Notes: generated by a model not told the origin, from the sequence alone. A DNA stretch of 64,000 nucleotides from Bin76 sp963665765 (GCA_963665765.1 OY762464.1:682001-746000); one strand, 5' to 3'. Numbered from the stretch's first letter, positions 35,819 to 45,168 are shown. A program made the numbers and translations.

Positions 35819-37816
35819 ATGATCAACCGGCTGTCCTCCTCCGCTTCGCCCTACCTGCTGCAGCATGCTGACAATCCGGTTCACTGGTGGGAGTGGGGAC
35901 CGGAGGCGTTTGCGGAAGCCAGAGCCAGGAGCCTTCCCGTTCTGCTCTCGGTGGGATACTCGGCCTGTCACTGGTGCCATGTGATGGCGCACGAATCCTT
36001 CGAGGATCCCGACACAGCCCAGATAATGAACCGCCTGTTCGTGAATATCAAGGTCGATCGGGAGGAGCGGCCCGATATCGACGCCATATACATGGAAGCC
36101 TGCCAGATGCTCACCGGGCGAGGAGGATGGCCGCTCACCGTTTTCATGAACGCCGACGGTCGCCCCTTCTATGCGGGGACCTACTACCCGCCCCGGCCGA
36201 GAGGGGGAATGCCCTCCTTCCGGCAGGTTCTGGGAGCGATCTCCGAGGCTTGGAAGGAGCGAAGCAGCGAGGTGGCCGAGCAAGCCTCCAAGCTCTCCCG
36301 GCTGATCGGACGAAGGATCCCGCCCGGGGACAGTCTCCCTGATGCCCACGGTCTGGAACAGGCCTACCGGCGAATCCGCTCCTCTTTCGATCCGGTGCAC
36401 GGAGGCTTCGGAACAGCCCCCAAATTCCCCCAGCAGCCCGTTTTGGAATTCCTGCTGGCCGTGATGGATGAGCCATGGGCGAAAGAGGCCGGATCCATGT
36501 TGGGGTTGACCTTGGAACGAATGGCGGCGGGCGGAATATTCGACCAGTTGGGGGGAGGTTTCGCCCGCTATTCGGTGGACGAGCGATGGCTGGTTCCTCA
36601 TTTTGAGAAGATGCTGTATGACAACGCCACCCTGGCCAGGATTTACCTGTGGGCGGGAAAACGATTGGGAGAACCGGCTTTTCTGGAGGTTGCCTGCCAG
36701 ACCCTGGACTATCTGGTGAGAGACATGCGCAACCCCGACGGGGGCTTCTACTCCGCGGAAGATGCCGACTCGGAAGGAGTGGAGGGGCTCTTCTATGTTT
36801 GGTCCCGGCAGGAAATAATGGAGATCGCCGGGCCGGTCGACGGACCGCCTGCGGCCGACTGGTTCGGGGTAACCGCCGGTGGAAACTTCGAAGGGGCCAA
36901 CATTCTCACCCGCCGCAACGCCCTGTCCCCGGTGCCCGATTCCATCCAAACCGTCGGAGCGCGCCTCAGAGAAGTCCGCTCTGCTCGGGTGCGACCGGGG
37001 CTCGACTACAAACTGGTGGCGGCGTGGAACGGGTTGGCTATCCGCGCCTTCGCCGAGGCCGGAACAGTCCTGGGCCGTGATGATTACCTGGTGCAGGCCC
37101 GGACGGCGGCCCGATTCGTCCTCGGGGAGATGCGAGACGAGTCGGGCCGTTTGCGGCGAGTTTGGAGCAGAGGCCGCCGAGGAGGTCCGGCCTACCTCGA
37201 GGACTACGGCGCGGTGGCCGCCGGACTGTTCGCCCTGTATCAAGCCACCGGCGAGGAGAACTGGTACCGGCAGGCCGCGGCGCTCGTCGAATCCATCCCT
37301 CGCCTGTTCCGGGATCCCTCCGGCGGGTTCTTCGCCACCGGAGAGGATGCGGAGCATCTCATCTCCCGACCCAAGGACCTGATGGACAACCCTTCGCCTT
37401 CGGGTAATTCCCTGGCCGCGGAGGCACTATTGACCCTGGGCCAATACACCGGCGACACCCGTTGGTGGTCTCTGGCGGAAGAGGCCGTACGGGATGGCGC
37501 GGTGGTGGCGGAAAAGGCCCCCTCGGCCACCGGAAGTCTGCTGGCGGTGGCGGCGGCCCTCCACTCCGGACCGCGGGAAGTGGCCCTGGTGGGCCCTCAA
37601 GCGCCACAGTGGGCTCAGGAACTGCAGATCGGCGGTCAGCCGGGCTTGGTGCTGGCCTTCACCCCAACACTGGAGACCCCCTACGTGGGGCATGTCCCCC
37701 TTTTGAAAGACCGGGGCGCCCCGGGCAAAACCCTCGCCTATGTTTGCCATCGCTTCGCATGCGACGCTCCCATCGACAACCTCCCCAACCTCAAGCAGGC
37801 CCTTGCCTCCCCATAA
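35819..37816 (+). CDS. Thioredoxin-fold protein of the YyaL/SSP411 (DUF255) family
   Basis: A cytoplasmic protein of 665 aa. The DUF255 thioredoxin-like domain comes first, with RLSSSASPYLLQHADNPVHW and the CHWC redox-type site (Cys50, Cys53). A large (alpha/alpha)6-barrel domain of the N-acylglucosamine 2-epimerase type follows (for example HFEKMLYDNA, GGFYSAEDADSEG). Length and domain order are standard. The biochemical role is not established. The frame is open upstream to 35504, but family members start at this Met. It is divergent from the metalloprotease gene. Confidence 0.93.
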   Translation: MINRLSSSASPYLLQHADNPVHWWEWGPEAFAEARARSLPVLLSVGYSACHWCHVMAHESFEDPDTAQIMNRLFVNIKVDREERPDIDAIYMEACQMLTGRGGWPLTVFMNADGRPFYAGTYYPPRPRGGMPSFRQVLGAISEAWKERSSEVAEQASKLSRLIGRRIPPGDSLPDAHGLEQAYRRIRSSFDPVHGGFGTAPKFPQQPVLEFLLAVMDEPWAKEAGSMLGLTLERMAAGGIFDQLGGGFARYSVDERWLVPHFEKMLYDNATLARIYLWAGKRLGEPAFLEVACQTLDYLVRDMRNPDGGFYSAEDADSEGVEGLFYVWSRQEIMEIAGPVDGPPAADWFGVTAGGNFEGANILTRRNALSPVPDSIQTVGARLREVRSARVRPGLDYKLVAAWNGLAIRAFAEAGTVLGRDDYLVQARTAARFVLGEMRDESGRLRRVWSRGRRGGPAYLEDYGAVAAGLFALYQATGEENWYRQAAALVESIPRLFRDPSGGFFATGEDAEHLISRPKDLMDNPSPSGNSLAAEALLTLGQYTGDTRWWSLAEEAVRDGAVVAEKAPSATGSLLAVAAALHSGPREVALVGPQAPQWAQELQIGGQPGLVLAFTPTLETPYVGHVPLLKDRGAPGKTLAYVCHRFACDAPIDNLPNLKQALASP

Positions 37817-37855
37817 GAGTCCCCCGGTGGGCATAAACGCGGTCCATGGCAGTTT

Positions 37856-38135
37856 GTTGTGAAAACACCTGCCTATTTCGCGAAAATCGCCCCACCCGAT
37901 TTTCGCCCGCTGGGCCCCTCCCCCGCCGCTCACCACCAGGATCGGGACACGCTTCGCCACGGGTCGGTGGCGGAAAGCATGTCCCATAAAATATGATCTC
38001 TCTTTGCGCAGAAAGAGCAACTTGCCGCGCGGCGGTCCCCACGACGTCGGAGGAGACCGGGAGATGTTCGACTCCTTCAATATGCGCTTCGGCATGTGAC
38101 AGAGTCAACCTCCTGACGCCGCTTTTTTCGCGAAC
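37856..38135 (+). repeat. Dispersed intergenic repeat, copy A (~270 bp)
   Basis: Begins GTTGTGAAAAC and ends near TTTTCGCGA. It contains the hairpin GCGAAAATCG...CGATTTTCGC at its left end, then a C-rich block and a GACGACGTCGG-like/ACCGGGAGATG segment. The reverse complement of 48449-48710 aligns with it along its full length, with high similarity by eye. No coding content was recognised. The rest of the 660-base gap (37817-38476) holds this repeat plus the structured leader described separately. Confidence 0.75.
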
Positions 38136-38311
38136 CCGCCTCCCGCCAACCAAACCAGTCCCCCCAACCGGGGGGGGAAACCTCGTCCGCACGCTCAGCA
38201 TCGAAGAACCCTAAACAGGGGTTGGAGACTGTCTGCATCCTGTCTATACTTCGTGCCGCCATAATGATTTTTCTCTCCCTCGGACGCAAACTCACCACCC
38301 ACCGCGTGGTT

Positions 38312-38422
38312 TGGTATGGCCGTCATCGAATGCGAATGACTACCGGCCCTCGGGCAGTTAGTCGGGCGTGCTTGTCCTAAGCGGACTCCCCCCGCCCTGA
38401 CTCCTTTATCCTCGGCGCGAGG
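38312..38422 (+). promoter_or_regulatory. Structured leader upstream of metY (candidate cis-regulatory RNA)
   Basis: Between the dispersed repeat and metY three helices can be drawn: GGCC-GTCAT...ATGAC-tacc-GGCC (38318-38348), AGTCGGGCG with CGCCCTGACT (38360-38368 / 38393-38402), and CCTCG-gcg-CGAGG (38410-38422). A methionine-related riboswitch would be plausible here, but no consensus of a known SAM class was recognised. Confidence 0.35.
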
Positions 38423-38476
38423 GCCTTTCGGCTAAGCGAGACGACCTTCAACTTTTCCTAAGGAGCCAAATACATT

Positions 38477-39772
38477 ATGTCTGACTACCAATTCGACACC
38501 TTGCAGGTGCATGCCGGCCAGGAGCCGGCGCCGGGAACCAATTCCCGGGCAGTACCCATATACCAAACCACTTCTTATGTCTTCGATGACACCGGCCACG
38601 CCGCCCGTCTGTTCGGGCTGCAAGAGTTCGGAAACATCTACACCCGGATCATGAACCCCACCACGGACGTTTTCGAGAAGCGAATCGCCGCCTTGGAGGG
38701 CGGGCTGGCGGCAGTGGCAACCTCTTCGGGGCAGGCCGCCCAACTCCTGGCGTTCACCACCATCCTGGAAGCGGGCGATGAGATCGTCTCGACCAGCTAT
38801 TTGTATGGGGGCACCTACAACCAGTTCAAAGTGGCCTTTCCCCGGATGGGCTTCAATGTGAAATTCGTGGAGGGCGACAACCCTTATGATTTCAAAGCGG
38901 CTTTGGGGGACAAGACCAAAGCCATCTATCTGGAGTCGATGGGTAACCCCCACTACAACGTACCGGATTTCGAGGCCATCGCCGAGGTGGCTCACAGCCA
39001 CGGCATCCCCCTGGTGGTCGACAACACCTTCGGAGCTGCCGGATATCTGTGCCGGCCATTCGATTTCGGCGCGGACATCATCTGCCAATCCGCCACCAAA
39101 TGGATAGGCGGACACGGCAACAGCATCGGAGGAGTCCTGGTGGATTCGGGAAACTTCGATTGGCGCAACGGGAAGTTCCCGGTATTCACCGAGCCGGCGC
39201 CCGGCTACCACGGACTGGTGTTCTCGGACGTTTTCGGACCGGACGGACCGTTTGGGAACATCGCGTTCGCTATCCGGGCTCGGGTGGAAGGTCTGCGGGA
39301 CCTGGGCGCAGCCGCTTCGCCATTCAACTCGTTTCTGTTCCTGCAGGGGATCGAAACCCTGAGCCTGCGTGTGCAGCGCCATGCCGACAACGCCTTGGAA
39401 TTGGCCCAATGGCTCCAATCCCATCCGCAGGTGAGCTGGGTAAGCTATCCCGGCCTTCCCGACCATCCCTACCATTCCAACGCCCGCAAATACCTGCGGA
39501 ACGGGTTCGGATGCGTGCTCTCCTTCGGAGTGACCGGGGGTTATGAAGCCGGTAAGCGGTTCATCGAGCGGACCGAGTTGGCCAGCCACCTCGCCAATGT
39601 GGGTGACGTCAAGACCCTGGTCATTCACCCCTCTTCCACCACCCATTCCCAGCTGACCGAGGAAGAGCAAACCACCACCGGGGTCGCACCCGACCTGGTG
39701 AGGGCGTCGGTTGGTATCGAGCATATCGAGGATATAAAGGCCGATTTCGACCAGGCTTTGCAGCCGGCTTGA
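38477..39772 (+). CDS. metY: O-acetylhomoserine sulfhydrylase / aminocarboxypropyltransferase
   Basis: PLP enzyme of 431 aa of the Cys/Met metabolism family, making homocysteine from O-acetylhomoserine and sulfide. Seen: QVHAGQEPAPGTNSRAVPIY at the N-terminus, YTRIMNPTTDVFE, the substrate loop LYGGTYNQF, and the PLP lysine in SATKWIGGHG near residue 207. Length (~430 aa) and the GGT-NQF insertion separate it from cystathionine gamma-synthases. A good AAGGAG lies upstream of the ATG. It is followed by a YbaK-like gene whose ATG overlaps its stop (TGATG). Confidence 0.93.
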   Translation: MSDYQFDTLQVHAGQEPAPGTNSRAVPIYQTTSYVFDDTGHAARLFGLQEFGNIYTRIMNPTTDVFEKRIAALEGGLAAVATSSGQAAQLLAFTTILEAGDEIVSTSYLYGGTYNQFKVAFPRMGFNVKFVEGDNPYDFKAALGDKTKAIYLESMGNPHYNVPDFEAIAEVAHSHGIPLVVDNTFGAAGYLCRPFDFGADIICQSATKWIGGHGNSIGGVLVDSGNFDWRNGKFPVFTEPAPGYHGLVFSDVFGPDGPFGNIAFAIRARVEGLRDLGAAASPFNSFLFLQGIETLSLRVQRHADNALELAQWLQSHPQVSWVSYPGLPDHPYHSNARKYLRNGFGCVLSFGVTGGYEAGKRFIERTELASHLANVGDVKTLVIHPSSTTHSQLTEEEQTTTGVAPDLVRASVGIEHIEDIKADFDQALQPA

Positions 39773-40299
39773 TGAACCCCGAGCTTCTTCCTCCCCAGGT
39801 GGCAGCCGCCCTTTTGTCAACCGGGCTGCCCTTTCGGGTGGTGGAGTGTGATCCCGATTACGCCGACACCTTCCCCTATTGCGAAAAATACGGGGTCGCT
39901 TTGCAGGACGCCGCCAATACGATATTGGTGGCGTCCAAGCGGCCCCGCGGGAAGATGGCAGCCTGCGTGCTGCTGGCCACTACCCGGCTGGACGTAAACC
40001 ACCGCGTCAAACAGGTGATGGGCGTGTCTCGCTTGTCTTTCGCCAACGCCGAGTTGACCAAGGAAATAACCGGCATGGAGATAGGCGGAGTAAATCCCTT
40101 CGGGCTGGCCGACGACCTCCCGCTGCTCATCGACTCGGCGGTAATGGAACGCCGGGAAGTGCTGCTGGGCGCCGGGGTCCGCACTGCCAAGATCTTCGCT
40201 GAGCCGCGACTCTTGAGCCGTCTGCCCAATGCCTCGGTAGTGGAAAATCTCGCCAATCCGGTCGACTCGGCAGGACGGGTGGCGACCAGTGGATCATAG
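39772..40299 (+). CDS. YbaK/EbsC-type aminoacyl-tRNA deacylase-like protein
   Basis: A 175-aa protein of the YbaK/ProX editing-domain superfamily that usually hydrolyses mischarged tRNA in trans. Seen: a CEKYGVALQDAANTILVASK segment with the conserved Lys, GKMAACVLL, and a C-terminal MEIGGVNPFGL loop with the family glycines. The ATG at 39772 overlaps the metY stop, so it is translationally coupled. A link between homocysteine/cysteine production and correction of Cys-mischarged tRNA is attractive but is inference. Confidence 0.85.
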   Translation: MNPELLPPQVAAALLSTGLPFRVVECDPDYADTFPYCEKYGVALQDAANTILVASKRPRGKMAACVLLATTRLDVNHRVKQVMGVSRLSFANAELTKEITGMEIGGVNPFGLADDLPLLIDSAVMERREVLLGAGVRTAKIFAEPRLLSRLPNASVVENLANPVDSAGRVATSGS

Positions 40300-40988
40300 C
40301 CCGGATAAGGGGGCATAGCCCAACAGGCCCACCACCGCAGAAGTCCCACGCTCAAGCCGGATTCACCAGGTTGTGAAAAATACAGGCCCGAAAGGCTTGC
40401 TTTTGTCTCAGGGGAGGATGCATGGTTACCAGACCAAACACCAAGACGGTCCGTTCCGGCGCCGAGCGGACCTTGGTCATCCGAAACAAGCACCGTTTCC
40501 CGACCTCCACCCACACCGGTCGTCGGCCGGACGGACGCTTTCAACCCATGGCAGGTGGCGGCGGGGGAGGGGCCCGAAGGGCGGAGTGAATTTTCGCGAC
40601 AAATGCCGACCGGGGCGTCAGGTCAAAGCATGGCATTCCGGGTGACAGTTGGGGCCTCCTGCTTGATACCAGGCCAACTTATCAGAAACAGGACATCCCG
40701 AAACGCCCTGGCGCATCTTTGCTCGCCGGGGGTCTTCGGCGTGGGATGAGAAGCTCGGCCACTCGGGTGGGGGCGATGATCTTGGCCTCGGCGACTCACC
40801 AACATCAAGGAACCCCCGGTGATCGGCTTCCGCCTGCAAGGTATCGCCCATCCTCCCCAAAGTGGGGAAGGACCCGATGGTTTTGCCCTCAAGAGTGTCG
40901 AACTCACCTGGATCTGCCCTCCGCAGCCGGAGCCCAAACCCCCAACGGTGATGGTGATCACTGAAAGTGCTGAGCCGGTTGGGAAGAG
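40300..40988. other. Long intergenic stretch with partial dispersed repeat
   Basis: About 690 bases between the convergent YbaK-like and SURF1 genes. At 40553-40610, in reverse orientation, lies a truncated copy of the dispersed repeat: its G-rich block and TTTTCGCGA (40591-40599) match copies A and B. GTTGTGAAAAA near 40370 may be a remnant of the repeat end. Short open frames here have no family resemblance, so no gene is called. Confidence 0.55.
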
Positions 40989-41750
40989 TCACCCCCATTC
41001 CGCCGATTCGGCGGGGCGGTATCGGCGGTGCGCCTTGGCTCTTATCAAAAACCCATATCCAACCAGGGCCACCACCGCAAAGGAAAACCACTGCACGGCG
41101 TAGATCAAATGGGAGCCTTCGTCGTCGAAGACCGGCTCTTGCAGGCGAAGAGGCCAATTCGCCGGGTTGGCAGTGGACTCTTCCAGGTATACCCCCAGCA
41201 GCGGATAGGGCACATGGTCGTCAAGTACGGATAGATCCACCCGGGCGACGGTGTCCTCCACCCCCGGGTTATCCGTGGGGCCGAGGGCCGATCGGGATCG
41301 GGAAGTCCTGACCACCCCGGAGACCTCCATTTCGCCGGGTGGCGGAGCGGCTTCCGCACGATTCAACTCGACCGGTATCCACCCTCGGTTCACCATCACT
41401 GCCCGTCCGTCCGCCAAAACCAGGGGGGTGACCACCCACAGGCCGGATCGACCGGCCCGCACCTGCGACCGGACGTACACCTCATAGGCTGGATCCCACT
41501 CCCCCTCGGTGGTGACTCTTCGCAATTCCAAAGTTTCCGATTCCGACCCGGCGGCCCGCACCATCTCCTCCAGATCCAAAGGTTCGGCGGCGTGGCGAGC
41601 CTGACCCACCTGGTTGGCCACCTGTCGCTCTTCCAGACGGCGCAATTGCCAAAAGCCCAGGGCAGCCAACCCCAACAGCAGCGCCAGTATCGCCAGATGG
41701 GCCACCCCCCACTGCCACCTACCCAGAAACGAGTAGTCGGCGCGCCTCAC
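40989..41750 (-). CDS. SURF1-family cytochrome oxidase biogenesis protein
   Basis: Membrane protein of 253 aa. An N-terminal transmembrane helix (LAILALLLGLAALGFWQL) is followed by the SURF1 landmarks FWQLRRLEER, the external loop with VNRGWIPVE, NPANWPL and a C-terminal helix (FSFAVVALVGYGFLIR). SURF1 helps heme insertion into aa3-type oxidase. The GTG at 41750 overlaps the stop of the gamma-glutamyltransferase (GTGA). No oxidase genes are adjacent. Confidence 0.88.
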   Translation of the reverse strand: MRRADYSFLGRWQWGVAHLAILALLLGLAALGFWQLRRLEERQVANQVGQARHAAEPLDLEEMVRAAGSESETLELRRVTTEGEWDPAYEVYVRSQVRAGRSGLWVVTPLVLADGRAVMVNRGWIPVELNRAEAAPPPGEMEVSGVVRTSRSRSALGPTDNPGVEDTVARVDLSVLDDHVPYPLLGVYLEESTANPANWPLRLQEPVFDDEGSHLIYAVQWFSFAVVALVGYGFLIRAKAHRRYRPAESAEWG

Positions 41751-43237
41751 ACCACGATCCCTTGACCCACCCGTCGCGAGTCCGCCACCGCCTCCATGCA
41801 TCCGTCCGCTTTCCGCGCGGCGGCGCTTACCCCGCCAAAGAACATGTGCCGCCCTCCGAAGACCCGACGGGGAATCCCCAAACCCTCCGCCGGGAATCCC
41901 TCCTCGCAGCAGAGCCGCCACCCTTCGGAAGTGTGTTCGACATGAGCCCGATATCGTTCCACCGCCTCGGCCAAAGAGCACCCCTCCACCATCACCGACA
42001 GCAGAGTGGACTGCAGAGCGGTGGTGATACGGTCGGCGCCCGGAGATCCGGCCGCCACCACCTGTCCGGAGTCCTTCCACATCACGGTGGGCGCCATGTT
42101 CGACATGAGACGCTCTCCGGGAGACTCCCCGTGGTATCTGCCGCCCGTCAATTCGATCTCACCCAGAGAATTATTCATCCACATGCCGCTGCGACCCGCG
42201 ATCACCCCGGATCCATAACCGCAGGACAGGGTCACCGCACAGGCCAGACCCGAGGAGTCCACCGCCGAGATGTTCACCGTGGACGCCGATCCCATTCCGG
42301 CCAGCATGCGCTGGGACATCCTCCCGACTCCCTCCCGCCAGTTCGGAGACTCGTCCACCAGGCCGCGACGATCGCCCAGCACCTCCAACTGCGCCTCCAC
42401 CATCCGCCGGGACGACAGCGGGGGTTGGGATCCGACCCTGGTGAGCAGGCCGGCCAGGGCTACTCCTCCCACCGCCGGGGGCGGATTGAGGGCCACCGTC
42501 CATTCGCCCATCCGCAGGATGACGGGCCTTCTCTTCCTGACCCGGTACTCGTTCATGTCCCTGTGAGTGAGGATCCCTCCCCGGGCCAGGAGGTCGTCCG
42601 AAATATCCCGCCCCAACTCGCCCTGATACATAACACCGACCCCTTCCGTAGAAATGGCCGACAGGGCGTCGGCCAAACCCGGGACCCATATCAATTCCCC
42701 GGTTGTCCGTCTCCGATTGCCGTTGTGAAGAGCCGCCGCCGATCGAGGATCCAGCGAGTAGATCGGGTCGAAAGAGTACTTCAGGTAGTAGTCGGCGACC
42801 GACCCGAGAGGAAAACCGCGCCGCGCGTAGTCAAGAGCGGGCGCCACTATTTCTGCCCAGGGCGCCACGCCGTAGTCCTTCCAAACCGCCCCCATCGCCG
42901 CCCATCCCCCGGGAACGGCCACGCTCCCCGGCCCGACTATGGTGTCCACCCCCCCACCGTAGCCGATGTGCACTGCCACCCCACCACTTCCCAACCGGTC
43001 CTTGGGCAAGCCCAGCCCGGGCATCGCCACTGCCCCGTCATACACCACCGGGGAATGGTTCGGCCCTCCCACTGTTACAAAACCTCCCGCTCCCGGCCCG
43101 ATCACGGCTATTTCCGTGACCAGCGCCACCATCATGGCGGCCAAAGCGGCATCAACCGCATTTCCCCCGGCTCGCGCCAAGCCGGCCCCCGCCTCAGCAC
43201 ACTTTCGAGATGGTCCGGAAACCGCCAGAATTCCCAC
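41747..43237 (-). CDS. Gamma-glutamyltransferase family protein
   Basis: Ntn-hydrolase of 496 aa. The N-terminal part shows GGNAVDAALAA and GPGAGGFV, and the autoprocessing site is STVNISAVD with the nucleophile Thr near residue 318, matching the TTH-S-VD motif of the family with Val-Asn in place of the usual pair. The large subunit of true glutathione hydrolases contains an RxxE substrate arginine that was not checked. No clear signal peptide, so it is probably cytoplasmic and acts on another gamma-glutamyl or acyl compound. It lies 36 bases after a MarR-type regulator. Confidence 0.87.
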   Translation of the reverse strand: MGILAVSGPSRKCAEAGAGLARAGGNAVDAALAAMMVALVTEIAVIGPGAGGFVTVGGPNHSPVVYDGAVAMPGLGLPKDRLGSGGVAVHIGYGGGVDTIVGPGSVAVPGGWAAMGAVWKDYGVAPWAEIVAPALDYARRGFPLGSVADYYLKYSFDPIYSLDPRSAAALHNGNRRRTTGELIWVPGLADALSAISTEGVGVMYQGELGRDISDDLLARGGILTHRDMNEYRVRKRRPVILRMGEWTVALNPPPAVGGVALAGLLTRVGSQPPLSSRRMVEAQLEVLGDRRGLVDESPNWREGVGRMSQRMLAGMGSASTVNISAVDSSGLACAVTLSCGYGSGVIAGRSGMWMNNSLGEIELTGGRYHGESPGERLMSNMAPTVMWKDSGQVVAAGSPGADRITTALQSTLLSVMVEGCSLAEAVERYRAHVEHTSEGWRLCCEEGFPAEGLGIPRRVFGGRHMFFGGVSAAARKADGCMEAVADSRRVGQGIVV

Positions 43238-43273
43238 ACCGGGTGAGGCTACCGGATCATTCCCTACCGAAAC

Positions 43274-43741
43274 TCAACGCTTGATCAAGCCCTTGCTAGC
43301 CAGTTCGTGGCCCAGTCCCTGAAAGAAGTCATACAGCACATCCAACTGGTATGTGGTGGCGTGATAAACGGCTTTGTCTATCAGCCCCTGAATCTGCTTT
43401 TCATTGCCACTCGAAATCAAGGCCTTGTCGGTGATAAACACCAGCGAACGACGCCGATCAGCAGGATGACGGCGGCGCCTGACCAAACCTCGCCGCTCCA
43501 GCCGATCCACCAGCTTGGTTATCCCTGCCGGGCTCATCTGCAACCGGTGGGCAAGTTGGCATGGACCCATAGGAGCGCTGTACAACAATTCCATGGCCTT
43601 GGCATCCACGTAGCTGAGGTCGTAGGCCTGCTGGTAGTCCAACGCGCTTCCCACACCGGCAGCCGGCAACTGATTTAGCCAAGTAGCCACGGCCTTTTTC
43701 TTGTCTGAACCTTTGTGTTCCATTCGGAACATTTTAGGCAT
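43274..43741 (-). CDS. MarR-family transcriptional regulator
   Basis: Winged-helix regulator of 155 aa. The wHTH core reads GPCQLAHRLQMSPAGITKLVDRLERRGLV and the wing RRRRHPADRRRSLVFIT, both typical of MarR. It is the first gene of a minus-strand set MarR-GGT-SURF1. An 8-bp perfect inverted repeat lies 26 bases upstream of its start, so it is likely autoregulated and may control the two following genes. The ligand is unknown. Confidence 0.9.
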   Translation of the reverse strand: MPKMFRMEHKGSDKKKAVATWLNQLPAAGVGSALDYQQAYDLSYVDAKAMELLYSAPMGPCQLAHRLQMSPAGITKLVDRLERRGLVRRRRHPADRRRSLVFITDKALISSGNEKQIQGLIDKAVYHATTYQLDVLYDFFQGLGHELASKGLIKR

Positions 43742-43766
43742 GGGAACTCGGCTTTGTGATTTCTTA

Positions 43767-43795
43767 TAGTATATATTCTGGTATACAATATACTA
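43767..43795. promoter_or_regulatory. Palindromic operator-like site in MarR promoter
   Basis: TAGTATAT (43767-43774) and ATATACTA (43788-43795) form a perfect inverted repeat with 13 bases between; half-site centres are 21 bp apart, two helical turns. The region is strikingly A+T-rich for this genome and just upstream of the marR-like start, so it combines promoter and probable operator. Confidence 0.6.
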
Positions 43796-44076
43796 ACATA
43801 CATAGCAGGTGGGTCTTGCTGGTGCGCTCCCCGAGTCACGCGGCGCTCGCCTCCCGGCCGGAGGGGTCTTGGCGAGCAAGAGCCCATCTACCAGGCAAGC
43901 AGGACTCCGCCGTCCAACGGGGCTCGGGATTTCTCCCGGTGATCGATGTTCGGCCGTCTCCGGTAGCCGGGCCTACAAATCAACGAACTGTGGGCTTGAT
44001 CTCAACCAAACAGGAAAGAAGTCGCGAAAAAAACCCCTCGGTATCACCCCACCGTGATATTTTCTTGCTGCTCGAG
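43796..44076. other. Intergenic stretch
   Basis: 280 bases between the MarR promoter and the end of the phosphotransferase gene. It holds inverted repeat arms CTCGCC (43846-43851) and GGCGAG (43871-43876) and one TCGCGAAAA motif (44022-44030). No coding content was recognised. Confidence 0.45.
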
Positions 44077-45168
44077 CTAAGACATCCGGCGGGCGGCGGC
44101 CAACTCGAACAACCGGGCGGCGTCCTCCCCCATGGTGGCAAACCGGTCATCCTGTGTCTGGCCCTTCAGCCAACGAAGGTAAATCTGTTGAAGGATCACC
44201 CCCATTTTGAAGGTTCCAAAAACCACATACCAATCCATGCCTGAAACATCCCGGCCCGACTTCTCACCGTAGCGCAGGATGGCTTGGCGACGGGTCATGA
44301 AACCAGGGGCTCCGGTGGGCATGGGATGAAGAAATATGGACGACTCCTCGGGATCGAACCAGCACGCCAATAGTGTGCCGACATCGGCGAAAGGATCGCC
44401 CCGGGTGCACATGTCCCAGTCGTACACCGCCACGCAAACCCCGGGATCATCCGGGTTCACCGCCATGTTATCCAAACGCCAGTCGTTGTGAAGCAAAGTG
44501 GCGGGCTGTGACAGGGGCTTGGTCTTCTCCAACCACGTGGCCAACTCCTCCACCAAGGGATTGGGGTCGCCTCGCGCCCTGGTCCAACGTCCGATCCAAC
44601 CTGCGAGTTGGCGGTCCACAAAACCTTCCGGTCGGCCCAAGTCATCCAGGCCCGCCGAGGCCGGATCCACGGCATGGAACTCGGCCAGAGTATCAACCAC
44701 CACCTCCGACAGCTTCCGATTGCATCCCGCGTCATCCCCGCCTCCGAATTCGGGGGGTACCGTCCCCTGCACCACCACTCCCCGCCGACGCTCCATGACG
44801 AAGAAGGGAGCGCCCATCACCGACTCATCGTCGCAGAACAGAAACGCCCGAGCCGCCAGGGGAAATCCCCGCCACAAAGTGGACAACACCCGGAATTCTC
44901 GCGCCATGTCATGTGACCCGGGAGCGACCGGACCAAGCGGGGGCCGGCGCAGCACGTACTCGGTGACCCTCTCACCCGGCTCACCGAAAGACAGGAGATA
45001 AGTCAGATTGGCTTTGCCTCTCGCAAACTGCCGCACCGTCAAGGGTGCTTCGCTGCGGGGAAGCCGGCCGCGCAGGTAGTCGGCCAGACGCGCCTCGTCG
45101 AATCGCTCGTCGGTTCTGATATCCATCAGTTCGGGAGTTATCGCGGCCCGCTCATCCATGGGCGCCAC
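44077..45168 (-). CDS. Aminoglycoside phosphotransferase-fold kinase (ACAD10/11-like)
   Basis: Protein-kinase-like phosphotransferase of 363 aa. The N-terminal lobe has GKANLTYLL and VLRRPPLG; the catalytic loop is LLHNDWRLDN near residues 222-231 (Asp base and Asn), and the metal Asp is in VYDWDM near 247. The P-loop and the HNDW pattern match the actinobacterial group related to acyl-CoA dehydrogenase 10/11 kinases rather than to antibiotic-resistance enzymes. GTG 45168 or ATG 45159 could be the start. It follows rlmN by 12 bases. Substrate unknown. Confidence 0.85.
   Translation of the reverse strand: MAPMDERAAITPELMDIRTDERFDEARLADYLRGRLPRSEAPLTVRQFARGKANLTYLLSFGEPGERVTEYVLRRPPLGPVAPGSHDMAREFRVLSTLWRGFPLAARAFLFCDDESVMGAPFFVMERRRGVVVQGTVPPEFGGGDDAGCNRKLSEVVVDTLAEFHAVDPASAGLDDLGRPEGFVDRQLAGWIGRWTRARGDPNPLVEELATWLEKTKPLSQPATLLHNDWRLDNMAVNPDDPGVCVAVYDWDMCTRGDPFADVGTLLACWFDPEESSIFLHPMPTGAPGFMTRRQAILRYGEKSGRDVSGMDWYVVFGTFKMGVILQQIYLRWLKGQTQDDRFATMGEDAARLFELAAARRMS

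Noticed and set aside
38136..38476. Classical SAM-I or SAM-IV riboswitch before metY
   Set aside because: I could not find the conserved core bases of either class, only generic helices.
40623..40961. 112-aa minus-strand open frame in the gap after the YbaK-like gene
   Set aside because: Composition is Arg/Pro/Ser-rich with no motif, no ribosome-binding site, and it overlaps a dispersed-repeat-bearing region.
43756..44244. Plus-strand 162-aa open frame after the MarR promoter
   Set aside because: No family features, and it runs into the antisense of the phosphotransferase gene.
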